A stretch of DNA of 64,000 nucleotides from Cedecea sp000277545 (lineage in GTDB: Bacteria; Pseudomonadota; Gammaproteobacteria; Enterobacterales; Enterobacteriaceae). This document shows, in pieces, positions 53,326 through 63,655 of this stretch (the stretch's first letter is position 1; the number at the start of each line of letters is the position of its first letter). The stretch is from NCBI GenBank assembly GCA_050847315.1, contig CP193791.1. The stretch is one strand, 5' to 3'. The notes under the pieces were generated by a model, which ran no database searches, had not been told where the DNA came from, and saw only the letters and a program-made list of their open reading frames with translations. Both the position numbers and the translations under genes were made by a program.

Positions 53326-54158
53326 TGCCGTCTTCTATTTTTCTGCGACGCATGCTGCGCTCCCCGGCGGCCCTTAGCGGGCTGATTATCATTGCCGGGC
53401 TGGTGCTTATCGCGCTGTTTGCGCCGTGGCTGGCTCCGTTCGATCCCAACTGGCAGGATGCCGCCGCGCGCCTGCAGGCGCCCAACGCCCAACATCTGCT
53501 GGGCACCGACAGCTATGGCCGCGACCTGCTTTCTCGCCTGCTCTACGGCACTCGCCCGGCGCTGGGCCTGGTGCTGCTGGTGACCATTATTACCCTGCCG
53601 GTTGGGCTGCTGATTGGCATTCTGTCCGGCTATTACGGCGGCTGGCTGGAGCGTATATTGATGCGCTTTACCGATGTAGTCATGTCGATGCCCCGCCTGA
53701 TTTTGGCCTTTGCCTTTGTGGCAATGCTCGGCCCAGGGCTGGTTAACGGCGCGCTGGCGCTGGCGTTGACCACCTGGCCCGCCTATGCCCGCCAGGCAAG
53801 AAGTGAAATACAGCGCCTGCGCCATAGCGATTATCTTGCGGCCGCAGAAATGATGGGCATCAAAGGCTTGCGGCTGCTGGTCGGCCATATTCTGCCGCTG
53901 TGTCTGCCTTCCGCCATTGTGCGCCTGGCGCTGGATCTGGCCGGGATTATTCTTGCCGCCGCCGGTCTGGGTTTCCTCGGCTTAGGCGCCCGCCCGCCGA
54001 TGTCCGAATGGGGCGCGATGATTGCCGACGGAATGCAGGTCATTTTCGACCAATGGTGGATTGCCGCCATTCCGGGCACCGCCATTCTGCTGAGCAGCCT
54101 GGCGTTTAACCTGCTGGGCGATGGCCTGCGCGACGTGCTGGAGCCGCAACATGACTAA
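53325..54158 (+). CDS. ABC transporter permease (DppC/NikC type)
   Basis: 277 residues. The N-terminal anchor helix is followed by LFAPWLAPFDPN and GTDSYGRDLLSRLLYG, the DppC-family signature, then five helices and the EAA motif DYLAAAEMMGIKGLRLLVGHILP (about 168-190). It overlaps the first permease by 1 bp and the first ATPase by 8 bp. Confidence 0.92.
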   Translation: MPSSIFLRRMLRSPAALSGLIIIAGLVLIALFAPWLAPFDPNWQDAAARLQAPNAQHLLGTDSYGRDLLSRLLYGTRPALGLVLLVTIITLPVGLLIGILSGYYGGWLERILMRFTDVVMSMPRLILAFAFVAMLGPGLVNGALALALTTWPAYARQARSEIQRLRHSDYLAAAEMMGIKGLRLLVGHILPLCLPSAIVRLALDLAGIILAAAGLGFLGLGARPPMSEWGAMIADGMQVIFDQWWIAAIPGTAILLSSLAFNLLGDGLRDVLEPQHD

Positions 54159-54984
54159 TAGAATTACCGTTTCCGGGCTGAATATCGACTATCCCGGCAG
54201 CCGGGTAGTCAGCAACCTCTCCTTCACGCTGGGCAATGAACGCCTGGCGCTGGTCGGCGAATCCGGCTCAGGCAAATCCATGACGGCTCGCGCGCTGATG
54301 GGGCTGGTGCGTAAACCAGGCAAAGTGAATGCAGAGCAGCTCAGCGTGATGGGGCACGACCTGCTCGACATGAATGCCCGGGGCTGGAACCAGCTGCGCG
54401 GGAGTGACATCGCCATGGTGCTGCAGGACCCGCGCTATGCACTGAACCCGGTCAAAAGCGTGCAGCAGCAAATTGACGAAGCGCTACGATTGCACCAGAA
54501 GCTGTCCACTGCCGAACGCCGCGATCGCTGCCGCGAACTGGTGCAATCCGTTGGGTTGCCGGATGCGGTTCTGATGCGTTACCCCGGCGAACTGTCCGGC
54601 GGCATGGGCCAGCGCGTGATGATCGCCATTGCGCTCGCCAATAATCCCAAAGTGCTGATCGCGGACGAACCTACGTCGGCGCTCGACGCCCGCCTGCGCA
54701 ACCAAATCCTTGAGCTGCTGGTAGCCCAGTGCGAACAGCGGCAAATGGCGCTGCTGTTGATCAGCCACGATCTGCCGCTGGTGGCGGAACACTGTCACCG
54801 CGTGCTGGTGATGTACCAGGGCCAAAAAGTCGATGAAATGGCGGCAGGCGAACTGGCACAGGCCACGCATCCTTACACGCGCACGCTCTGGACCTGCCGT
54901 CCAAATGCCGACACCTACGGGCAGATGCTACCGACGCTGAACCGCATCGAATTCCAGCCAGGAGAAACCTATGGCGATCGTTAA
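54151..54984 (+). CDS. ABC transporter ATPase (DppD/NikD type)
   Basis: 277 residues. Walker A is GESGSGKS (about 35), Q-loop VLQDPRYALNP, signature LSGGMGQRVMIA (about 148), Walker B VLIADEPTSALD, H-loop ISHD. It lacks the C-terminal Fe-S/oligopeptide extension cysteines found in some DppD proteins. The start at 54151 overlaps the permease stop. Confidence 0.92.
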   Translation: MTNRITVSGLNIDYPGSRVVSNLSFTLGNERLALVGESGSGKSMTARALMGLVRKPGKVNAEQLSVMGHDLLDMNARGWNQLRGSDIAMVLQDPRYALNPVKSVQQQIDEALRLHQKLSTAERRDRCRELVQSVGLPDAVLMRYPGELSGGMGQRVMIAIALANNPKVLIADEPTSALDARLRNQILELLVAQCEQRQMALLLISHDLPLVAEHCHRVLVMYQGQKVDEMAAGELAQATHPYTRTLWTCRPNADTYGQMLPTLNRIEFQPGETYGDR

Positions 54985-55693
54985 GGTTGATAATCTAAGC
55001 GTGCAGTTCGCCGCCAAAGGCGGGATCAAAACCGCCGTCGCCGGAGCCAGTTTCTCTCTTGAACAGGGCGAGACATTTAGCCTGATTGGCGCTTCCGGCT
55101 GCGGGAAATCTACCATCCTGCGCGTGCTGGCCGGGCTACAGCGTGACTGGAAGGGAGATGTGGAGCTGATGGGCAACCGCATTGCGGCAGGGAAACGCTT
55201 CCAGGGCGCGCTGCGTCGCGAAGTGCAGATGGTGTTTCAGGATCCGTATGCCTCGCTGCACCCCAACCACACGATTTGGCGCACGCTGGCCGAGCCGCTG
55301 AAAATCCATGGTGAAAGCGAGATTGAAGCCCGAGTGGCGGAAGCATTAGAGCAGGTCGGCCTGCAGTCCGAGGCGGCAAAACGCTACCCGCACCAGCTTT
55401 CCGGCGGCCAGCGCCAGCGCGTGGCGATTGCCCGTGCGCTGCTGCTTCGCCCCAAAATTCTGCTGCTCGACGAACCCACTTCCGCGCTGGATATGTCGGT
55501 CCAGGCGGAGATCCTCAACCTGCTCAATCGTCTGAAGCAGCAGCACGGCATGACCTATCTGCTGGTCAGCCACGATGCCGACGTGATTGCGCATATGTCC
55601 GACCGGGCGGCGTTTATGGCCAACGGGGTGATTGAGCGCACCTTCGATCGTGCTGCGCTGGTAAACGGGGAACACAGGATGGCGAACGCGTAA
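54971..55693 (+). CDS. ABC transporter ATPase (DppF/NikE type)
   Basis: 240 residues, short for the family. Walker A GASGCGKS (about 39), Q-loop VFQDPYASLHPNHT, signature LSGGQRQRVAIARALL, Walker B ILLLDEPTSALD, H-loop VSHDAD. The C-terminal extension present in oligopeptide DppF is essentially missing, more like NikE. It overlaps the first ATPase by 14 bp and ends the operon, five bases from the stop of the convergent diguanylate cyclase. Confidence 0.92.
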   Translation: MAIVKVDNLSVQFAAKGGIKTAVAGASFSLEQGETFSLIGASGCGKSTILRVLAGLQRDWKGDVELMGNRIAAGKRFQGALRREVQMVFQDPYASLHPNHTIWRTLAEPLKIHGESEIEARVAEALEQVGLQSEAAKRYPHQLSGGQRQRVAIARALLLRPKILLLDEPTSALDMSVQAEILNLLNRLKQQHGMTYLLVSHDADVIAHMSDRAAFMANGVIERTFDRAALVNGEHRMANA

Positions 55694-55697
55694 CGCA

Positions 55698-56606
55698 TTA
55701 TTCCAGCGTGACCATTTCTTCGTCAGACAAAGCCAGAATACAGCGATTGCGGCCCGTGTTTTTGCCGTAATACATGGCTTTGTCTGCCCGACCAATGGCG
55801 CTGTGCAGGGAGTCATTCGCACTGACGAGGGTCAGCCCCCCGGTTACCGTCACGCGGATTGCCTGGTCATCCACGCTGATGGGCTGGCTGGCTAAGTGCT
55901 GGCAAATGCGCTGCCCGGCCTGCTCTGCCTGCTCACGACTGGTCGCTTCCAGCAGCATAATAAACTCCTCGCCGCCAAAGCGATAAATGCGCTCTTCGTT
56001 ACGCGTAGCCCCTTTAAGAATGGATGCGACGCTGCGCAACACATCATCTCCGGCGTTGTGTCCCCAGGTGTCATTGATCGTTTTAAAACGGTCAATATCC
56101 ATGATCAGCAAATAAAGGTTGCGCTCCGCACGCTCGCAGCGAGAGCGTATCAGCGGAAATTCCTGATACATTAAATGGCGTAGCGGCAGGCCGGTTAACG
56201 CGTCGTACAAATTGCGGTAGGAAAAAAGGTATTCTTTATACTGATCGATACTGGAAATAAAATTTTGCTGCGCTTCATTGTAATGATTCAGCAATTCTTC
56301 ACTAACCTGTTTGCCGATAATAGATAACATGAGTACCCGGGCGGCAGCGTGCATATCGGTGTGGTGCTTATCAATCAGCAGAATCAACTCCCGGTCCAGA
56401 CTCCCCCCCTGCAAACGCTGCCCCAGCCAGCGGCTGAAACGACAATGCTGATGGGAATGAAGATCGTTGATTTCTTTATCGGGTTCACCGCCCAGCAGGC
56501 TGAGGCGCAGGCACTTATTTGCCCAGTTATAATGATCGCGGATGGCAATATTTAGCTCTGATAAAGAGCTGTCGATGTCCTTTATATTGATAGTCACGCT
56601 ATGCAC
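55698..56606 (-). CDS. Diguanylate cyclase with zinc-sensing CZB domain (DgcZ type)
   Basis: 302 residues. The N-terminal CZB domain (about 1-125) has the histidine/cysteine zinc set: DHYNW (about 26), SHQHCRFSRWLGQ and HHTDMHAAARV. The GGDEF domain (about 130-300) has LTGLPLRH, MDIDRFKTINDTWGHNAGDD and the active-site GGEEF. The usual RxxD inhibitory site upstream of GGEEF is not canonical here (RNEERIYRFGGEEF). It makes cyclic di-GMP and resembles E. coli DgcZ (YdeH), where zinc binding lowers activity. Confidence 0.88.
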   Translation of the reverse strand: MHSVTINIKDIDSSLSELNIAIRDHYNWANKCLRLSLLGGEPDKEINDLHSHQHCRFSRWLGQRLQGGSLDRELILLIDKHHTDMHAAARVLMLSIIGKQVSEELLNHYNEAQQNFISSIDQYKEYLFSYRNLYDALTGLPLRHLMYQEFPLIRSRCERAERNLYLLIMDIDRFKTINDTWGHNAGDDVLRSVASILKGATRNEERIYRFGGEEFIMLLEATSREQAEQAGQRICQHLASQPISVDDQAIRVTVTGGLTLVSANDSLHSAIGRADKAMYYGKNTGRNRCILALSDEEMVTLE

Positions 56607-57072
56607 ACCTTGTGTTTAACGGGTCAAGTTAATATCCACCACCTGATGATAACGAATATCGCGGGTTAATTTTCACGCCGAATCATAACTTAAACAAATC
56701 CTAAACGGCCAATCCATATTAAAAACTTTACGAATAAGGACATTTATTGTTATACGGTATTTCAGAATAAATAAGCATCTATTAACCATTAAGAAATGCT
56801 AAACAATAATAAGCCCGATCTTTATTTTCCTTTTTGAGCCATACGGAAACATGTCGCCCCAAAATGGTGCGAATCTCTTCTCAGCAAGGTCATGCTCACG
56901 CAATCGACCCTCAGCATTAAAACACGCAAAATGTCATCTATTGTGATTAATTATTGCACAGATGTACTCCTGCGGGCGTTTATCCCGATTTCACCTACGG
57001 CGCGCTACCTGGCGCAATCCCTGCAATACTTATTTTGTGTATCGCGTGATACGCCACACCCAGGAGCACATT
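56607..57072. promoter_or_regulatory. patA regulatory region with NtrC-like site
   Basis: 466 bp, AT-rich near the cyclase. CGCCCCAAAATGGTGCG at 56855-56871 matches TGCACC-N5-GGTGCA at 9 of 12 positions, a candidate NtrC (GlnG) site about 140 bp before the sigma-54 promoter. The remaining sequence shows no gene. Confidence 0.5.
57010..57025 (+). promoter_or_regulatory. Sigma-54 promoter of patA
   Basis: TGGCGCAATCCCTGCA has GG and GC at the -24/-12 spacing and fits TGGCAC-N5-TTGCA with two mismatches. E. coli patA (ygjG) is known to be sigma-54 dependent. The inferred start is about 35 bases before the TTG start codon. Confidence 0.8.
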
Positions 57073-58470
<1,398 letters not shown>

Positions 58471-58472
58471 GT

Positions 58473-58568
58473 GCCCCTCTCCCTGACAGGGAGAGGGGGT
58501 TTTTCCTATTCAACCCACTCCCTTTGTTTTTTCCCCTCTCCCCTTGGGGAGAGGGCCAGGGTGAGGGG
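58473..58568. repeat. Two REP-like palindromes after patA
   Basis: CCCCTCTCCCTGACAGGGAG followed by AGGGGG at 58473-58499, and CCCCTCTCCCCTTGGGGAGA … GGTGAGGGG at 58532-58568. The first resembles a terminator as it is followed by TTTTT. Confidence 0.75.
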
Positions 58569-58575
58569 GCATTCC

Positions 58576-58866
58576 CTACGGCAGCAGCCCAATAAAACTC
58601 TGCTTCTTACGCGGCTCAGACATCATCTCATCCAGCTTCTCAACGCAGGCGAGATAGTGCGGGGTCTTCTTGTGCGCCAGCACCGCGGCCTCATCCTGAT
58701 AGGCCTCGTAGATATAAAATCGCGTTGAAACCTCCGGGTCCTGCAGCACATCAAAGCGTAAATTACCGGGCTCTTTGATGGCGCCTTCGTGATTCGCCCG
58801 AAACACGTCCAGAAACTCGTCGACCCGCTCTGGCTTAATGTTGATCTCCACCAGCGTGACGTTCAT
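58576..58866 (-). CDS. lsrG: AI-2 processing isomerase LsrG
   Basis: 96 residues, ABM/antibiotic-monooxygenase fold, starting MNVTLVEINIKPERVDEFLD. It isomerises phospho-DPD (P-HPD) before LsrF cleavage in autoinducer-2 degradation. Length and N-terminus match E. coli LsrG. The start overlaps the lsrF stop by 4 bp. The rest of the lsr transport operon is absent upstream. Confidence 0.93.
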   Translation of the reverse strand: MNVTLVEINIKPERVDEFLDVFRANHEGAIKEPGNLRFDVLQDPEVSTRFYIYEAYQDEAAVLAHKKTPHYLACVEKLDEMMSEPRKKQSFIGLLP

Positions 58867-59753
58867 GCCTTACCTCCCTGATGCTTCGCTTCAAGCCAGA
58901 ACTGATAGGCCTCGCGGGCAGATGCTTTCTCATGCACCACCTTCTTCACCGCCTGCAGCATCGCCAGGGGTGCTTCAGACTGGAAGATGTTGCGCCCCAT
59001 ATCCACACCGGATGCGCCCTGGTCTATCGCCTTAAAGCACATCTCCAGCGCCTCCTGCTCGGGCAGTTTTTTACCTCCGGCGATAACGATCGGCACTGGG
59101 CAGCTGGCGGCGACTTTCTCAAAACCTTCCTCAACGAAGTAGGTTTTTACAAACTGCGCCCCAAGCTCGGCGGCAATGCGGCTAGACAGCGAGAAGTAGC
59201 GCGCGTCACGGGCCATTTCTTTGCCCACGCCGGTAACCGCCAGCGTAGGAATGCCGTAGCGCGTTCCCTCGTCCACCAGCTTGATGATGTTGTTGATCGA
59301 CTGATGCTCATACTCGCTGCCGATATAAATTTGCGCGGCCACCGCGCAGGCGTTGAGGCGTAATGCATCCTCCATCGTCACGGCGACGCTTTCGCGCGAG
59401 AGTTCGCTGAGGATCGAATTGCCGCCGGAGGCGCGCAGCACAACAGATTTGTTGGTGGCAGGCGGGACCACGCTGCGTAGAATGCCGCGGGTACACATCA
59501 GCACGTCGGTTTCAGGGAACAGCGGCGCAATAGAGAGGTCAATACGCTCCAGGCCGGTCGTCGGCCCCTGAAAATAGCCGTGATCGAAAGCCAACATCAC
59601 GGTGCGCCCGGTGCTGGGGTTAAAAATCCTCGCCAGCCGCGACTGCATGCCCCAGTCCAGCGCCCCGCTTCCCTTCAGGTAAAACGCCCGGTTCTCCTGC
59701 GGCTGGCCAATACCGAAGTCTTTTCCATCTTTAATATCATCCAGATCTGCCAT
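58863..59753 (-). CDS. lsrF: 3-hydroxy-5-phosphonooxypentane-2,4-dione thiolase LsrF
   Basis: 296 residues, class I aldolase-like TIM barrel. It transfers the acetyl group of the AI-2 phosphate product to CoA. Segments typical of LsrF are MLAFDHGYFQGPTTGLERID (about 54-73), PTLAVTGVGKEMARDARYF, PIVIAGGKKLPEQEALEMCF (Schiff-base lysine region about 225) and GVDMGRNIFQSEAPLAMLQA. ATG at 59753 (MADLDDIKDGKDFGI) is preferred to the longer frame. Divergent from lsrK with only 169 bp between. Confidence 0.94.
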   Translation of the reverse strand: MADLDDIKDGKDFGIGQPQENRAFYLKGSGALDWGMQSRLARIFNPSTGRTVMLAFDHGYFQGPTTGLERIDLSIAPLFPETDVLMCTRGILRSVVPPATNKSVVLRASGGNSILSELSRESVAVTMEDALRLNACAVAAQIYIGSEYEHQSINNIIKLVDEGTRYGIPTLAVTGVGKEMARDARYFSLSSRIAAELGAQFVKTYFVEEGFEKVAASCPVPIVIAGGKKLPEQEALEMCFKAIDQGASGVDMGRNIFQSEAPLAMLQAVKKVVHEKASAREAYQFWLEAKHQGGKA

Positions 59754-59922
59754 CAAGTTCTCTCCCGGATCCATCAGTGAATAAGAGATAGTGTTCAAAA
59801 ACTTAGTCAGGGATCGCCCATCGCAACCGTGCAGCGATCACAAAACATCCAAATAGATCGGTCAAATCGCCCGCGATAGATAAGAGTTTATTTATTGAAC
59901 GAGCGACGGAAGAGGTCTGTGA

Positions 59923-61503
59923 ATGAGTTATCTACTTGCACTGGACGCCGGAACGGGCAGTATCCGCGCCGTGATCTTCGATACTTCTGGCCAGCAAATA
60001 GCCGTTGGCCAGGCCGAATGGAAGCACTTGAGCGTGACAGATGTGCCGGGATCGATGGAGTTCGATCTCGCCGTTAACTGGCAGCTGGCCTGCCGCTGCA
60101 TCCGCGAGGCCCTGCACAACGCTAACCTCTCCTCTTCGGCGATAAGTGCCGTTGCCTGTTGCTCTATGCGGGAAGGGATTGTGCTGTACGATCGCCACGG
60201 CGAGCCAATCTGGGCCTGCGCAAACGTGGATGCTCGCGCCAGCCGCGAAGTCAGCGAGCTGAAAGAGATCCACGACTTCCAGTTTGAATCCGAGGTGTAC
60301 CAGGTTTCAGGCCAGACGCTGGCGCTGAGCGCCATGCCCCGCCTGCTTTGGCTGGCACACCATCGCCCGGATATCTACCGCAAAGCCGCCACCATCACCA
60401 TGATCAGCGACTGGCTGGCGGCCAAACTCTCCGGTGAGCTGGCGGTTGACCCCTCTAACGCCGGTACGACCGGGATGTTGGATCTATCGACCCGCGACTG
60501 GCGGCCTGCCCTGCTGGATATGGCCGGGCTGCGCGCCGACATACTTTCCCCGGTCAAAGAAACCGGCACCGTGCTGGGCGGCATAACCCCACAGGCGGCT
60601 GAAGAAAGCGGGTTGCTAAAAGGCACGCCGGTGGTGATGGGCGGCGGCGACGTCCAGCTTGGCTGCCTGGGGCTGGGCATTGTCCGGCCTGGGCAGACGG
60701 CGGTGCTGGGCGGCACATTCTGGCAGCAGGTGGTGAACCTGCCGGCAATCAAAACCGACCCCGACATGAACATCCGCATTAACCCACACGTCATCCACAA
60801 CATGGTGCAGGCGGAGTCCATTAGCTTCTTCACCGGCCTGACGATGCGCTGGTTCCGGGACGCCTTCTGCGCGGAAGAAAAGCTGCTGGCCGAGCGCCTC
60901 GGCGTGGATACCTATGCGCTAATGGAAGAGATGGCGGGCCGGGTACCTGCGGGCTCCCACGGGGTGATGCCCATTTTCTCTGATGCCATGCATTTCAAGC
61001 AGTGGTACCACGCCGCGCCGTCGTTCATTAACCTCTCCATCGACCCTGAGAAGTGCAACAAAGCGACGCTATTCCGCGCCTTAGAGGAAAACGCGGCGAT
61101 TGTGTCCGCCTGTAATCTGGAGCAGATTTCCGGCTTTTCTGGCGTGAGGTTCGACTCGCTCGTCTTCGCCGGAGGGGGTTCAAAAGGCGCGCTGTGGAGC
61201 CAGATCCTGAGCGATGTCACCGGCCTGCCGGTGCGCGTGCCGGTGGTCAAAGAGGCCACGGCGCTGGGCTGCGCGATTGCCGCTGGCGTAGGCGCCGGGC
61301 TTTTTGATTCGCTAGCCAGCACAGGGGAGCGTCTGGTGCAGTGGCAGCGAGAGTTCACGCCAAATCCGGCGCACCACGAGCTTTACGACGAGATGAAGCG
61401 CAAATGGCAAAAAGTGTATGCCGACCAGTTAACGCTGGTGGACAGCGGCCTGACGACGTCGATGTGGCAGGCGCCGGGGCTTGTGCCGAGAGTGGCAGGA
61501 TAA
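59923..61503 (+). CDS. lsrK: Autoinducer-2 kinase LsrK
   Basis: 526 residues, FGGY carbohydrate kinase. It phosphorylates cytoplasmic AI-2 (DPD), trapping it and creating the inducer of lsr genes. The start MSYLLALDAGTGSIRAVIFD and the later SNAGTTGMLDLSTRDW, GGGDVQLGCLGLGIVRPGQT and FAGGGSKGALWSQIL match E. coli LsrK. It is divergent from lsrFG; lsrR, which normally follows lsrK, is missing and is replaced by repeats. Confidence 0.95.
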   Translation: MSYLLALDAGTGSIRAVIFDTSGQQIAVGQAEWKHLSVTDVPGSMEFDLAVNWQLACRCIREALHNANLSSSAISAVACCSMREGIVLYDRHGEPIWACANVDARASREVSELKEIHDFQFESEVYQVSGQTLALSAMPRLLWLAHHRPDIYRKAATITMISDWLAAKLSGELAVDPSNAGTTGMLDLSTRDWRPALLDMAGLRADILSPVKETGTVLGGITPQAAEESGLLKGTPVVMGGGDVQLGCLGLGIVRPGQTAVLGGTFWQQVVNLPAIKTDPDMNIRINPHVIHNMVQAESISFFTGLTMRWFRDAFCAEEKLLAERLGVDTYALMEEMAGRVPAGSHGVMPIFSDAMHFKQWYHAAPSFINLSIDPEKCNKATLFRALEENAAIVSACNLEQISGFSGVRFDSLVFAGGGSKGALWSQILSDVTGLPVRVPVVKEATALGCAIAAGVGAGLFDSLASTGERLVQWQREFTPNPAHHELYDEMKRKWQKVYADQLTLVDSGLTTSMWQAPGLVPRVAG

Positions 61504-61507
61504 TTTT

Positions 61508-61546
61508 CCCCTCACCCCGGCCCTCTCCCCAGAGGGGAGAGGGGGG
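61508..61546. repeat. REP-like palindrome after lsrK
   Basis: CCCCTCACCCCGGCCCTCTC … AGAGGGGAGAGGGGGG, six bases after the lsrK stop; same family as at 50168 and 58532. Confidence 0.75.
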
Positions 61547-61702
61547 ATTAGTTAAGTGAGTGGTTTTTTATCCCCTCTCCCTTCCAGGGAGAGGAGGAAT
61601 TAGTTAAGTGTGTGGTTTTTTATCCCCTCTCCCTTCCAGGGAGAGGGAGAATTAGTTAAGTGTGCGGTTTTTTATCCCCTCTCCCTTCCAGGGAGAGGGC
61701 TA
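61547..61702. repeat. 52-bp tandem repeat, three units
   Basis: Units begin ATTAGTTAAGTG at 61547, 61599 and 61651, a 52-base period. Each unit has a GG-TTTTTTATCCCC spacer and the palindrome CCCTCTCCCTTCCAGGGAGA followed by GG. The third unit runs into a GGGCTAGGGTGAGGG end. Nearly identical copies indicate recent expansion of a REP-type unit; each palindrome plus T run on one strand could terminate transcription. Confidence 0.9.
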
Positions 61703-61850
61703 GGGTGAGGGTAAAAACACTTTGTATCACACTGTATCCACTACCCCGCCAGATACGCCGCCATGCAAAAAGGGCGGTTTGAAAAACACACCGCCTACAA
61801 TCTCGTGATGTGATAACCGAACATTTTCTAATGGCTTTGGAGAAAACATC

Positions 61851-62834
61851 ATGTTCAACAAACTGACCCTGTCTGCGCTGATTGCCCCTCTTTCTCTCTC
61901 GGTCGTCTTCGCCTGCCAGGCGGAAGCCGCGGGCTTTGATGCCGGACAAATAAAACAGATTAACGCGGGCGTGCTGAACGTCGGCTATGTCGATCTCGGC
62001 CCGAAAGACGGGCAGCCGGTAATTCTGCTGCACGGCTGGCCCTACGACATCAACAGCTTTGATACGGTAGCGCCTGAGCTGGCAAAGCAGGGCTACCGGG
62101 TTATCGTGCCAAATCTGCGCGGCTTCGGCAGCACCCGGTTCCTTTCCCCTTCCACTCCTCGTAATGGTGAACCGGCGGCGCTGGCTCAGGATACCGTTGC
62201 GCTAATGGATGCGTTGCATATCAAACAGGCCATTTTCGCTGGCTACGACTGGGGCGCACGCACGGCGGATATCGTGGCGGCGCTGCACCCTGAACGGGTG
62301 AAAGCGCTGGTGTCGGTCAGCGGCTATCTGATTAGTAGCCAGGAAGCAGGGAAAAAACCGCTGCCGCCGCAGGCCGAGCTGCAATGGTGGTATCAGTTCT
62401 ATTTCGCGACTCCACGCGGCGCGGCAGGATATGAGAAAAACACCCATGACTTCGCCAGACTGATCTGGCAGCAGGCTTCGCCGGGCTGGAAGTTCAGCGA
62501 TGAGACCTTTAACACCAGCGCCAAATCACTGGATAACCCGGACCACGTTGCGATTACCCTGAGCAACTATCGCTGGCGCCAGGGGCTGGAAAACGGCGAG
62601 CAGAAGTACGCGGCTGATGAGAAAAAACTGGCTGCGCTGCCGAATATCACCGTGCCAACCATCACCATTGAAGGCGACAACAACGGCGCACCACATCCTG
62701 CACCGGCGGCCTATGCGGCGAAATTTACCGGCAAATATGAACACCGAACCTTCAGTGGAAACATCGGCCATAACCCACCACAAGAAGCGCCAGAGGCGTT
62801 TGTGAAGGCAGTGGTAGATGCCGGTAAGTTGTAG
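61851..62834 (+). CDS. Secreted alpha/beta hydrolase, epoxide-hydrolase-like
   Basis: 327 residues. A signal peptide (1-25, cleavage near AEA) is followed by an alpha/beta hydrolase fold: oxyanion motif LLHGWPYD (about 60-67), NLRGFG, the nucleophile elbow GYDWGA (about 130, aspartate nucleophile as in epoxide hydrolases and haloalkane dehalogenases), and the catalytic histidine in NIGHNPPQEAPEAF (about 303). The cap domain lies between about 160 and 260. Substrate unknown. The cysteine in VFACQAE might be a lipobox, but the +1 context is weak. Confidence 0.85.
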   Translation: MFNKLTLSALIAPLSLSVVFACQAEAAGFDAGQIKQINAGVLNVGYVDLGPKDGQPVILLHGWPYDINSFDTVAPELAKQGYRVIVPNLRGFGSTRFLSPSTPRNGEPAALAQDTVALMDALHIKQAIFAGYDWGARTADIVAALHPERVKALVSVSGYLISSQEAGKKPLPPQAELQWWYQFYFATPRGAAGYEKNTHDFARLIWQQASPGWKFSDETFNTSAKSLDNPDHVAITLSNYRWRQGLENGEQKYAADEKKLAALPNITVPTITIEGDNNGAPHPAPAAYAAKFTGKYEHRTFSGNIGHNPPQEAPEAFVKAVVDAGKL

Positions 62835-62914
62835 TAAAAAAAGAAAAACATAGCCGTTCACTGCCGGGCGGCTATGCTAGTTTTAGCCTTCACTTTTAGC
62901 GCCGGGAGCCCCAG

Positions 62915-63655
62915 GTGGAAGATATCGATCATATTCTCGTGGTGGACGACGACCGCGATATTCGCGAGCTAATCGTCAGCTATCTGGAAAAATCCGGCTA
63001 CCGGGCCAGCGGCGCGGCCAACGGCAAGGAGATGCGTTCCGTTCTGGATAAGCAGCACGTCGATTTAGTGGTGCTGGACGTGATGATGCCCGGCGACGAC
63101 GGGCTGACGCTCTGCCGCCAGATGCGCAGCGATAAGCACAAAGATCTGCCTATTTTAATGCTGACCGCCAGAAACGAAGACAGCGACCGGATCCTCGGCC
63201 TCGAAATGGGCGCGGACGACTACGTGGTAAAGCCTTTTGTCGCCCGAGAACTGCTGGCGCGGATCAAGGCGATCCTTCGTCGCTTCCGCGCGTTACCCCC
63301 CAATTTGCAGGTGACCGAAGCGGGCAGGATCATCGCTTTTGGCGAGTGGCAGCTTGATACTTCGGCCCGGCATCTGATTGATTTACAAGGCACGATCGTT
63401 GCCCTGAGCGGGGCGGAATATCGCCTGCTGCGCGTGTTTTTGGATCACCCGCAGCGCGTTTTGACGCGCGATCAGCTGCTGAACCTGACTCAAGGCCGCG
63501 ATGCAGAGCTATTCGAGCGCTCGATCGATTTACTGGTCAGCCGCGTCCGCCAGCGCTTAAATGAGGATGCCCGCACCCCGGCCTACATCAAAACCGTGCG
63601 TAGCGAAGGCTATGTGCTTTCCGTTCCCGTGACGATCGTCGAGGCGCGAGAATGA
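62915..63655 (+). CDS. OmpR-family response regulator
   Basis: 246 residues from a GTG start. The receiver (about 1-118) has ILVVDDDRDIRELI, phospho-acceptor LVVLDVMMPGDDG (about 54), MLTARNED and VKPF. The C-terminal OmpR/PhoB winged helix (about 140-240) has LSGAEYRLLRVF, RVLTRDQLL and IKTVRSEGYVLSV. The regulon is unknown. It overlaps the downstream sensor kinase by 4 bp. Confidence 0.92.
   Translation: MEDIDHILVVDDDRDIRELIVSYLEKSGYRASGAANGKEMRSVLDKQHVDLVVLDVMMPGDDGLTLCRQMRSDKHKDLPILMLTARNEDSDRILGLEMGADDYVVKPFVARELLARIKAILRRFRALPPNLQVTEAGRIIAFGEWQLDTSARHLIDLQGTIVALSGAEYRLLRVFLDHPQRVLTRDQLLNLTQGRDAELFERSIDLLVSRVRQRLNEDARTPAYIKTVRSEGYVLSVPVTIVEARE

Noticed and set aside
59754..59922. CRP site between lsrF and lsrK
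   Set aside because: TGTGATCGCTGCACGG near 59835 keeps only one good half-site, so I did not list it.
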